A stretch of DNA of 33,510 nucleotides. Origin: Mycoplasmatota bacterium. GTDB lineage: Bacteria; Bacillota_I; Bacilli_A; Acholeplasmatales; Acholeplasmataceae. Positions 26,683 through 33,510 of this stretch are shown one piece after another. The stretch is from assembly GCA_024650045.1 (NCBI GenBank), contig JANKMU010000012.1:26050-59559 (forward strand), in the 5' to 3' direction. Within the stretch, counting starts at the first letter, position 1. The number at the start of each line of letters is the position of its first letter. The notes under the pieces are model-generated. The model made no database searches and was not told where the DNA came from. It saw only the letters and a list, made by a program, of their open reading frames with translations. The position numbers were made by a program, and so were the translations under genes.

Positions 26683-29600
26683 GTTACAAACACAAGAAAT
26701 TAGAAATGGTGATTTGATCTTTCGTATACTCGAAAGTGGAGATATATATAGTATCGAGTATTATGATCATCAAATCAATTTATTAAATGGAAATATTATT
26801 GATGGATCAATTGCAAATATATATTTGCGTATATTTCAGGATGATAAAATATCATACACCAAATTAATAGGTACACATTCGCCAAGTTCATTTGAGTTAT
26901 TTTCTGATAGAATTATTTATTTCGGTGAATTTGAAAACATAAAATATCAAGTTACATTAACAGTTGAAAAGATGACATGGCAATATGATATATCTGTCAA
27001 AAGTGACAAAACTATTACATTTGATTTAATATATGGACAAGATGTTGCAATCTCAAATAAAGGTAGTATTTTAAGTAGTGAAGCATATACTGTGCAATAT
27101 ATTGACTATAAAGTGTTTAATCATCAAAATGGTTATGTTTTGTGTGCACGTCAAAATCAAGGTAAACCTCAATATCTTCAGTTAGGATCGCACCATCCCA
27201 ATGTAGCATATACAACTGATGGATTTCAATTTTTCGGACTGTCCTTTAAAGAAACTGGTTGTCCACAAGCAATGACTGAAGAGAGATTAGTATCTGAGAT
27301 ATATCAATATGAGTTTTCATATATGGCTTTACAAAGCGATAAGAATGTTATCGATGGCAACGAGGTAAATTATTCTTTTTATGGTCATTACCAAGATGAT
27401 CATCAAAAAGTCATCGAAAATTATTATGAGATAAAACCACTTGAAACTGACCTTAAATGGCGTGAGACTATTTCTGAAAAACGCTCAAAATCTTTACTGA
27501 ACACAAGTAACCAATTAAATGGTAAGCACTTAGAATATCATCAAATCAAAGATGAGTTTAAAGAAATAAGCCTTGAAGAATATCACGAAGATCAACTCAT
27601 TTCATTTTTTACTGCAAACCATCATCATGTCGTTTTAAAACAAAAAGAACTTTTGGTCGAGAGACCACATGGCCATTTATTACTTCATGGAGATATCAAA
27701 CACGTTAGTGAAAATGTAATGGCATCAACCAATTTTATGTTTGGTGTTTTTAGTTCTCATGTTGTTCTAGGGAATACCTCATTTAATAAACTAACTGGTA
27801 GTTTGAGAAATCCGTTAAATATAACAAAAATATCTGGTCAAAGAATATATGTGAATATCAAAGGTGTTTATTATATATTAGGAATCCCAAGTTATTATGA
27901 TATTGGGGTCAATAGCACAAAATGGGTATATGTAATTGAAAATGATGTTTTAACTGTCGAAGTTTTCGCGCATATCGATGACATGCAACAGGCGTTGCAT
28001 GTATACTCAAAAAAGGGTAATCAATATGATTTTATTGTGACCAATCAATTATTGATGGGTCCGAATGAATATGCATATGATATTCCAATCGAAGTAAATG
28101 ATGATGATGATGAAATAAACATCTTATTGCCTAAAGATTCAATGGCGATTCATCGGTATCCACATTTAAAGTATAAATTTATCATTGGTCAACCGTTCTC
28201 TTTAATCGATGAAGAAGAAGTATTTAATATAACTAACCAATTTGGTCTTTTAATGATTAAAATAGAAAAGCAAACACAATTTTCAATTGATGTTTTAGCA
28301 ACTATTGATGAAAAATTCCAACTACCCCTTAAGAAAACTTACAAGGAAGTTGATGACGAAGGGACATTATATTTCAAATCATTTACACATCACTTTAATT
28401 TAACTCAGAAAAAGGACAATGAAAACTTAAGAAAAACCAACCATATTGTTTTTTGGTATACACATAATGCTCTAACACACTATGCATCACCGCATGGACT
28501 TGAACAAAGTAATGGTGCAGCTTGGGGAACTAGAGATATTTGTCAAGGTCCTATAGAGTTTTTTTCAACAACTCAAAATTATGATATTGTAAGAGAAATC
28601 ATACTTAAAGTATATCAAAGACAATTTATAGAAACTGGTGATTTTCCACAGTGGTATATGTTTGATAAATATTATCAAATACAAGCACATGATTCACATG
28701 GCGATATCATCATTTGGCCATTAAGATCATTAGCATACTATTTAAAAGCAACGAATGATTTTTCAATACTAGAAGAACAAATTCCTTATATGTCATTAGA
28801 ACTTAATGATTTTACAGAAAAAACATCTCTAATGGAACATCTAAAATTGCAGATTGAAACCATGATTGAGTCTTTTATACCAAACACTTATTTACCAGCT
28901 TATGGTGGTGGAGATTGGGATGATACCTTGCAGCCAGCAAACCATGATTTAACCAAAATTATGGTAAGTGGTTGGACTGTTTCACTGCTTTATGAAGCAC
29001 TAAATCAATTGAGTATTGAGCTAAATGATTATGATAAATCATACTCAATAGAAGTAAAAACACTTGCTCAAAATATCAAAAAAGATTATGAAAAACATAT
29101 AATTGCTGATGGTATTCCATCAGGATTCGTTGTTTTTAATAACGAAGAAAAAACATATTTATTACATCCAAGAGATCAAAAGACTGGGTTAAAATATCGT
29201 TTATTACCTTTTACAAGAGCACTAATCTCTGAAATATCAAATCAAAGTCAAGTTGAAACCTATATGCAGATTATTAACGAACAGTTCAAGCATCCAGATG
29301 GTGTTAGACTTATGGATACAACTGTTGCTTATAAAAGCGGTAAAATGACATATTTTACGCGAGCTGAAACAGCAGCTAATTTTGGTAGAGAAATAGGGCT
29401 GCAATATGTCCATGCTCATATTAGATATATTGAAGCTATGGCAAAAATTGGAAAAGCAGATGAAGCCTTTGAAGGTTTATTGACAATCAATCCAATTCTA
29501 ATAGAAAAACAAGTTCCAAATGCCTATTACCGACAAAGTAATGTCTATTTTAGTAGCTCAGATGCTTGGTTCAAAGATAGATATGAGGCTAAAAAAGATT

Positions 29601-29962
29601 TTCATAAGATAAGATCTGGGGAAATAAAAGTTAAAGGAGGATGGAGATTGTATTCGAGTGGTCCAGGTATATATCTAAACCAACTGATATCCAATTTTCT
29701 TGGCATACGAATCGAACACCAACATTTGGTTATTGATCCAGTACTTCCAAAGAAACTAGATGGTTTAGTTTTTGAATACAACTATTTAGATAAACCGATA
29801 GAAATCCACTATCATTATGGAAGTGAGAACCATCTTATAAACAATCAACCATTACCATTTAAGCCTTACATGCAAAAATATAGACATTCCGGTATAATCA
29901 TCGATCGTAAAGTAGTTGAGAACATTAAGACCAATATCAAATTGGATATATGGTATAAATAA
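26666..29962 (+). CDS. GH94 phosphorylase, putative 1,2-beta-oligoglucan phosphorylase
   Basis: A 1098-residue cytoplasmic enzyme without signal peptide. The N-terminal third is beta-sandwich, and the C-terminal (alpha/alpha)6 barrel has GAAWGTRDICQGPIEFFSTT, ETGDFPQWYMFDKYYQIQ, DSHGDIIIWPL and YGGGDWDDTLQPA (746-758). The last corresponds to the DWND region of GH94, with Asp753 the likely general acid. Length and motif style fit 1,2-beta-oligoglucan phosphorylase (about 1100 residues) better than cellobiose or laminaribiose phosphorylases, which are shorter. The reaction would be phosphorolysis of sophoro-oligosaccharides to alpha-glucose-1-phosphate, which saves ATP. It lacks the glycosyltransferase part of cyclic glucan synthases. 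Last gene of the cluster, overlapping GH3 by 17 nt and followed by a terminator. Confidence 0.88.
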   Translation: MIIKNKLQTQEIRNGDLIFRILESGDIYSIEYYDHQINLLNGNIIDGSIANIYLRIFQDDKISYTKLIGTHSPSSFELFSDRIIYFGEFENIKYQVTLTVEKMTWQYDISVKSDKTITFDLIYGQDVAISNKGSILSSEAYTVQYIDYKVFNHQNGYVLCARQNQGKPQYLQLGSHHPNVAYTTDGFQFFGLSFKETGCPQAMTEERLVSEIYQYEFSYMALQSDKNVIDGNEVNYSFYGHYQDDHQKVIENYYEIKPLETDLKWRETISEKRSKSLLNTSNQLNGKHLEYHQIKDEFKEISLEEYHEDQLISFFTANHHHVVLKQKELLVERPHGHLLLHGDIKHVSENVMASTNFMFGVFSSHVVLGNTSFNKLTGSLRNPLNITKISGQRIYVNIKGVYYILGIPSYYDIGVNSTKWVYVIENDVLTVEVFAHIDDMQQALHVYSKKGNQYDFIVTNQLLMGPNEYAYDIPIEVNDDDDEINILLPKDSMAIHRYPHLKYKFIIGQPFSLIDEEEVFNITNQFGLLMIKIEKQTQFSIDVLATIDEKFQLPLKKTYKEVDDEGTLYFKSFTHHFNLTQKKDNENLRKTNHIVFWYTHNALTHYASPHGLEQSNGAAWGTRDICQGPIEFFSTTQNYDIVREIILKVYQRQFIETGDFPQWYMFDKYYQIQAHDSHGDIIIWPLRSLAYYLKATNDFSILEEQIPYMSLELNDFTEKTSLMEHLKLQIETMIESFIPNTYLPAYGGGDWDDTLQPANHDLTKIMVSGWTVSLLYEALNQLSIELNDYDKSYSIEVKTLAQNIKKDYEKHIIADGIPSGFVVFNNEEKTYLLHPRDQKTGLKYRLLPFTRALISEISNQSQVETYMQIINEQFKHPDGVRLMDTTVAYKSGKMTYFTRAETAANFGREIGLQYVHAHIRYIEAMAKIGKADEAFEGLLTINPILIEKQVPNAYYRQSNVYFSSSDAWFKDRYEAKKDFHKIRSGEIKVKGGWRLYSSGPGIYLNQLISNFLGIRIEHQHLVIDPVLPKKLDGLVFEYNYLDKPIEIHYHYGSENHLINNQPLPFKPYMQKYRHSGIIIDRKVVENIKTNIKLDIWYK

Positions 29963-30011
29963 ATATTTAAAGATTAAAAATAGAAAAGATTTCATTTATC
30001 TCCCTAATCAG

Positions 30012-30045
30012 AAAAGTAGCATCATATCATCGGTGCTACTTTTTT
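30012..30045 (+). terminator. Rho-independent terminator closing the glucan cluster
   Basis: A 10-bp stem (30012-30021 with 30034-30043) has a 12-nt loop and a T run through 30045. It lies 50 nt after the GH94 stop codon and separates the cluster from rnr. Confidence 0.88.
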
Positions 30046-30089
30046 GTAAATGATATCAAATTAAGTTGTCAAATACACCTTTATAATAC

Positions 30090-30118
30090 CTGTTTATGTC
30101 CCAACTCTATGTTATAAT
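30090..30118 (+). promoter_or_regulatory. Probable promoter of rnr-smpB
   Basis: There is a perfect TATAAT (30113-30118) only 18 nt before the rnr start. The -35 region at 17-nt spacing (CTGTTT, 30090-30095) is weak. It implies a very short leader. Confidence 0.45.
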
Positions 30119-30135
30119 ATATTCGAGGTATGCAC

Positions 30136-32181
30136 ATGGAAAATTTATATTTAGAGTTTTACAATCACCAAACTAGAAAACTACATAAAGACATAACAAA
30201 GGATGTTGATTTAGATAAATATCCTTATATCATGTTTGACGACCCCTATTACTGTTTAAAACCTGATATTCTAATAGGACGTCTAGACCATAAAAAAACA
30301 TTTGGATTTTTAAGACAAGAATTAGAAGATATTTATATTGATCAAAGATACTTAATTGATTCAATGCATGATGATATTGTTTTAGTGAAAGAAGGCGTAG
30401 AACCAAAAATCATTGAAATCGTTAAGAGAGCACTAACTGTTATTGTCGCAACCGTAAAAAAAACCAAGAGAGGTTTGTTTTTTGAAGCAGATACTTACCT
30501 AGACCGTCGACTTGAAGTTGATCCATATGACGGATTGGTTGCTGGTCATGTCGTCATGCTAGAAGTTGAAGCGATTGAACAATATGCAGTATTTGCACAA
30601 GTAACAAAAATTATCGGTCATATTAATGATCCAGATATCAACACATTAAAAATAGTTAATAGTTATCAATGGCCACAAACATTTAGTGAAGAAGTTATGG
30701 CATCACTGAAAGATATTAACATTGATATGGAAAAAGAGAAAAAAGAAAGAGTTGATTTAACAGATCAATTCATCGTTACCATCGATGGTAAAGATGCGAA
30801 AGATTTAGATGATGCGATTAGTTTAACCTTAAAAGATCATCAATATCATTTAGGCGTACATATTGCTGATGTTAGTCATTATGTAAAAGAAAACACACCT
30901 TTAGATGAAGAAGCATACAGTAGGAGTACAAGTTCATATTTAGCTGATCGAGTTATTCCAATGCTGCCACATTTATTATCTAATGATTTATGTTCATTAA
31001 ATCCTAATGAAATTAAGTTAACATTATCTTGTCAAATGGTATTAGATGAAAATGCAAAAGTTATTTCATATGATATCCAAAAAACATTTATCGAAAGTAA
31101 AAGAAGATTAAATTATGATGAAGTTAACCAATTTTTAGTTAAGAATAAATCTTTAAACGATAAAAAGTTAGAAGAGATGTTGTTAAATATGAACGAACTT
31201 TCTCAAAAACTAAAAGTTATCAGAAGACAACGAGGAGAAATTGAATTTGAAAGCAGTGAGTTAGGATTTATCGTTGATAAAGTCGGACGTGTATTAGATA
31301 TCTATGAAAGAAAAACTGATGAAGCAGAAGAACTTATAGAATCATTTATGCTCATAGCAAATGAAACGGTCGCGTTTCACATGTTTCACGCAGACCTTCC
31401 ATCAATTTATAGAATACATGAGAAGCCTGATATCGTAAAACTAAAGAATGCACTTCAAACTGTCGCAAAATTGGGTTTTCCAGTAAATATGAAGCAAATT
31501 GGAAATCCAAAACCTTTGCAAGTATTAACGAATAAAACAGCAGATACAACATATGGATATATTATTCATATGTTATTACTACGAGCAATGCAAAAAGCAA
31601 AATATAGTGAAATTCAAGCTCCACATTTTGGACTAGGAGCAAGATATTATACGCATTTCACGTCACCAATTAGAAGATATCCTGATTTCATATTGCATCG
31701 CTTAATTCACAAATTTGTTTTAGGCGAGTCAAAAAATATGAAAAAAGATATATACTATTATCAATCCATGATGCCGGATATTGCTCAACATACATCAGAA
31801 CAAGAAAGAAAATCTGTTCAAATGGAGCGAGATGTTGCTAAGCTTAAGAGCTGTGAATACATGCAAGATAAAATAGGAGATTACTTTAAATCTACAATTA
31901 CACAAATGATGCCATCAGGTATGTTTGTAAAATTAGTTAATGGTATTGAAGGTTTTGTGCCTTTAAGAGTATTAGATGATTACTATATGTATGATGAAAA
32001 CAATCTGACTTTTGTGGGTAATCGCGGAAAAAAATATCGTTTAGGAGATCAAGTTAAAGTTGAATTATTAGACGTTGATTTAGCTACTAAAAAAATGGAT
32101 TTTGGCATTGTTGATAAAACAAGAGGAAAACAAGGAAAAAGAAATGAAAATTATCGTTCAAAACAAAAAAGCAAGGCATGA
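30136..32181 (+). CDS. rnr: Ribonuclease R
   Basis: A 3'-to-5' exoribonuclease for structured RNA and for mRNAs released by trans-translation. The ATG at 30136 is preferred (681 residues): GAGGT (30125-30129) ends 6 nt before it, whereas the ATG at 30130 touches that motif. The N-terminal part carries cold-shock-like RNA-binding strands. The RNB catalytic domain has DGKDAKDLDDAISL (D217-D226) with the metal-binding aspartates, YLADRVIPMLPHLLS, and HFTSPIRRYPD near its end. An S1 domain (about 590-670; MMPSGMFVKLVNGIEGFVPL) and a short basic tail follow. It is shorter than B. subtilis RNase R (about 780). It overlaps smpB by 38 nt, the conserved rnr-smpB arrangement. Confidence 0.96.
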   Translation: MENLYLEFYNHQTRKLHKDITKDVDLDKYPYIMFDDPYYCLKPDILIGRLDHKKTFGFLRQELEDIYIDQRYLIDSMHDDIVLVKEGVEPKIIEIVKRALTVIVATVKKTKRGLFFEADTYLDRRLEVDPYDGLVAGHVVMLEVEAIEQYAVFAQVTKIIGHINDPDINTLKIVNSYQWPQTFSEEVMASLKDINIDMEKEKKERVDLTDQFIVTIDGKDAKDLDDAISLTLKDHQYHLGVHIADVSHYVKENTPLDEEAYSRSTSSYLADRVIPMLPHLLSNDLCSLNPNEIKLTLSCQMVLDENAKVISYDIQKTFIESKRRLNYDEVNQFLVKNKSLNDKKLEEMLLNMNELSQKLKVIRRQRGEIEFESSELGFIVDKVGRVLDIYERKTDEAEELIESFMLIANETVAFHMFHADLPSIYRIHEKPDIVKLKNALQTVAKLGFPVNMKQIGNPKPLQVLTNKTADTTYGYIIHMLLLRAMQKAKYSEIQAPHFGLGARYYTHFTSPIRRYPDFILHRLIHKFVLGESKNMKKDIYYYQSMMPDIAQHTSEQERKSVQMERDVAKLKSCEYMQDKIGDYFKSTITQMMPSGMFVKLVNGIEGFVPLRVLDDYYMYDENNLTFVGNRGKKYRLGDQVKVELLDVDLATKKMDFGIVDKTRGKQGKRNENYRSKQKSKA

Positions 32182-32587
32182 TTTCTTCATTGAAGAAACT
32201 TATGAAGCAGGTATTAAACTACTCGGTAGTGAAATTAAATCGATACGTTTAGGTAAAGTTACCATTAACGAATCATTCGTCACCATCAAAGATGGCGAAG
32301 CTTTTGTGCATAACATGCATATTGCAAAATACAATTTCTCTAGTATTTTCAATCATGAAGAGACAAGACAAAGAAAATTATTGTTGCATAAAAAGGAAAT
32401 AATCAAATTATTTAGCAAAATCAAAGAACAGGGATATACTATCATTCCATTAAAGTTATATTTAAAAGAAGGCTTATGTAAGCTAGAAATAGGTCTTGCT
32501 AAAGGTAAAAAAGATTATGATAAGCGCGAAACATTAAAAGAAAGAGATCAACAAATGCGCATGAAAAAAATATTAAAAAACAGGTGA
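32144..32587 (+). CDS. smpB: SsrA-binding protein SmpB
   Basis: A 147-residue tmRNA-binding protein of trans-translation. The start at 32144 is chosen because AAGGA (32132-32136) precedes it and the protein then begins MKIIVQNKKARHDFFIEET, the usual SmpB opening; a longer in-frame start inside rnr gives an atypical extension. Signatures are LLGSEIKSIRLGKVTINESF, KLLLHKKEI and the GKKDYDKRETLKERD tail that inserts into the ribosome. It ends in TGA. It overlaps rnr by 38 nt, which links rescue of stalled ribosomes with RNase R. The tmRNA gene itself is not seen in this window. Confidence 0.97.
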   Translation: MKIIVQNKKARHDFFIEETYEAGIKLLGSEIKSIRLGKVTINESFVTIKDGEAFVHNMHIAKYNFSSIFNHEETRQRKLLLHKKEIIKLFSKIKEQGYTIIPLKLYLKEGLCKLEIGLAKGKKDYDKRETLKERDQQMRMKKILKNR

Positions 32588-32591
32588 CAAA

Positions 32592-33476
32592 ATGAAAAGT
32601 AAAGTTGGTCTTGCACTTGGAGGTGGAGGTGCAAGGGGGAGTTATCAAATTGGTGTATTAAAAGCACTTGATGATGCCAAGGTTTTTAAGAATATTCGTC
32701 ATATCTCTGGGTCATCCATAGGTGCGATTAATACATTGATGATACTGGGTAATCTTTCATTCGATCATATGATTGATTTATGGCAAAGCATTAGTAATGA
32801 TGATTTATATGGTCTAAGCTTCGAACGATTCAAAAAGGATCGTTTAGGTATGTATAGTCTTGACGAAATGTATGACAGGTTATTAAGCGAAGTTCCACTT
32901 AAAAAAATCAGAAAAAGCAAAATTCAAGGATATGCAACAGCAGCTAAGATTAACAAAGACAGTCTATTAGAACAAGTTATGATTCACCATATGAATAAGA
33001 CTGTTTTTCAATTAAACAAATTTAAAGACCCTCATAAAGCTGTTCTAGCAAGTGCATCAATACCTCTATTGTTTGGATCTACAACCATCGATGATGTTCA
33101 TTATGTCGATGGGGGAGTAATTGATAATTGTCCAATTCAGCCACTCATTGATGCTGGATGTGATATTATTATAGCTATCCCAATCGATGGAAGATTTAAT
33201 CCGAAAAAATATAAGGATGAAAATATACTTTTAATTGATATTCAAACAAGAAAATTATTCCACACCATTCCATATGATATTCTAGACTTCAAACCGGAAG
33301 TTGTAAAAGATAAAGTTGAGTATGGATATCAAATGGGAAGTAAAATGTTCGAAAAATTAATTGAATTGAAGTATCTGAATAAGCGTGGTAGTTGGAATAA
33401 ACCTGATGGACACACTTTGATTTCTATAGCAAAAGACGAAGAGAAAAAAATAATAAAAGAGGTGACTAACTATTAA
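32592..33476 (+). CDS. Patatin-like phospholipase family protein
   Basis: A 294-residue protein with a complete patatin (RssA-like) active site: the glycine-rich oxyanion loop GGGGARG (10-16), the nucleophile elbow GSSIG with Ser42, and DGG with Asp173 for the Ser-Asp dyad. There is no signal peptide, so it is cytoplasmic or peripheral to the membrane; it would hydrolyse lipid acyl esters. The start follows smpB by 4 nt, so it is probably co-transcribed with rnr-smpB. The stop codon is at 33474-33476, and only 34 nt of featureless sequence remain. Natural substrate and role are unknown. Confidence 0.92.
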   Translation: MKSKVGLALGGGGARGSYQIGVLKALDDAKVFKNIRHISGSSIGAINTLMILGNLSFDHMIDLWQSISNDDLYGLSFERFKKDRLGMYSLDEMYDRLLSEVPLKKIRKSKIQGYATAAKINKDSLLEQVMIHHMNKTVFQLNKFKDPHKAVLASASIPLLFGSTTIDDVHYVDGGVIDNCPIQPLIDAGCDIIIAIPIDGRFNPKKYKDENILLIDIQTRKLFHTIPYDILDFKPEVVKDKVEYGYQMGSKMFEKLIELKYLNKRGSWNKPDGHTLISIAKDEEKKIIKEVTNY

Positions 33477-33510
33477 AAGTCAAGCACCTTTAGTAGATAA
33501 ACAGTAAAAG

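Noticed and set aside
26666-29962. Cyclic beta-1,2-glucan synthase, since GH94 and glucoamylase-like domains occur together in such enzymes
   Set aside because: No glycosyltransferase domain is present, the domains are on separate genes, and the cluster has import, LacI and GH3 genes, so it is degradative.
956-29997. An 11-bp direct repeat AGATTTCATTT at 956-966 and 29987-29997 flanking the cluster, as possible insertion repeats
   Set aside because: Short and AT-rich; the first copy is part of the eno terminator, and there is no integrase or transposase, so chance is a fair explanation.
30066-30086. TTGTCA with TATAAT as a second rnr promoter
   Set aside because: The spacer is only about 10 nt, too short for a sigma-A promoter.
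31364-31380. GAAAC...GTTTC inverted repeat inside rnr as another LacI operator
   Set aside because: It lies in coding sequence of a housekeeping gene, and its centre differs from the AAACGTTT core.
32102-32143. N-terminal extension of SmpB
   Set aside because: It is in the 3' end of rnr, and the family starts at the MKII position at 32144.

Overview
The window is strongly AT-rich, and every supported gene lies on the + strand. TGA is used as a stop (for example at 17471-17473 and 32585-32587) and tryptophan is TGG, so this is not the Mycoplasma code. Surface proteins are lipoproteins, and no wall-sorting signal is visible. The low GC, the short RNase R and the gene content suggest an Acholeplasma- or Izemoplasma-like member of the Mollicutes or a related low-GC Bacillota. 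That assignment is an inference.

Layout: (1) 1-1746 holds the 3' end of enolase with its terminator, then a small Mpv17/PMP22-like membrane protein. (2) 1779-2029 holds a near-consensus promoter with two copies of a LacI-type operator and a leader of about 215 nt. (3) 2030-29962 is one long, tightly packed catabolic cluster. It encodes a nine-repeat surface lipoprotein, a solute-binding lipoprotein, a 989-residue sandwich/solute-binding fusion, a permease pair, an NHL-TPR-Yip1 membrane protein, a secreted DUF5696-like protein, a second permease pair, an exported and a cytoplasmic GH144-type protein, a GH13 alpha-glucosidase, a LacI regulator, a CE7-type esterase, a GH3 beta-glucosidase and a GH94 phosphorylase. 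The last genes overlap by 14-38 nt, and the cluster ends at a clear terminator (30012-30045). (4) 30113-33476 returns to housekeeping genes: rnr, smpB and a patatin-like phospholipase.

The combination of GH144 (endo-beta-1,2-glucanase family), GH94 of the size and motif expected for 1,2-beta-oligoglucan phosphorylase, GH3 and CUT1 permeases points to use of beta-1,2-glucans. These are osmoregulated periplasmic or cyclic glucans of Gram-negative bacteria. In the proposed scheme the surface lipoproteins capture the glucan, the exported GH144 (and perhaps DUF5696) cuts it, the two importers bring in fragments, and the cytoplasmic GH144, GH3 and GH94 enzymes finish degradation to glucose and glucose-1-phosphate. 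The GH13 enzyme, with a valine after its nucleophile as in alpha-1,6-glucosidases, and the CE7 esterase would handle an alpha-1,6 linkage and acyl decorations. No ABC ATPase is encoded here, so a shared MsmX/MalK-type ATPase must come from elsewhere.

The least understood parts are the NHL-TPR-Yip1 protein, the DUF5696 protein, the solute-binding fusion, the nine-repeat lipoprotein and the structured leader with its twin operators.
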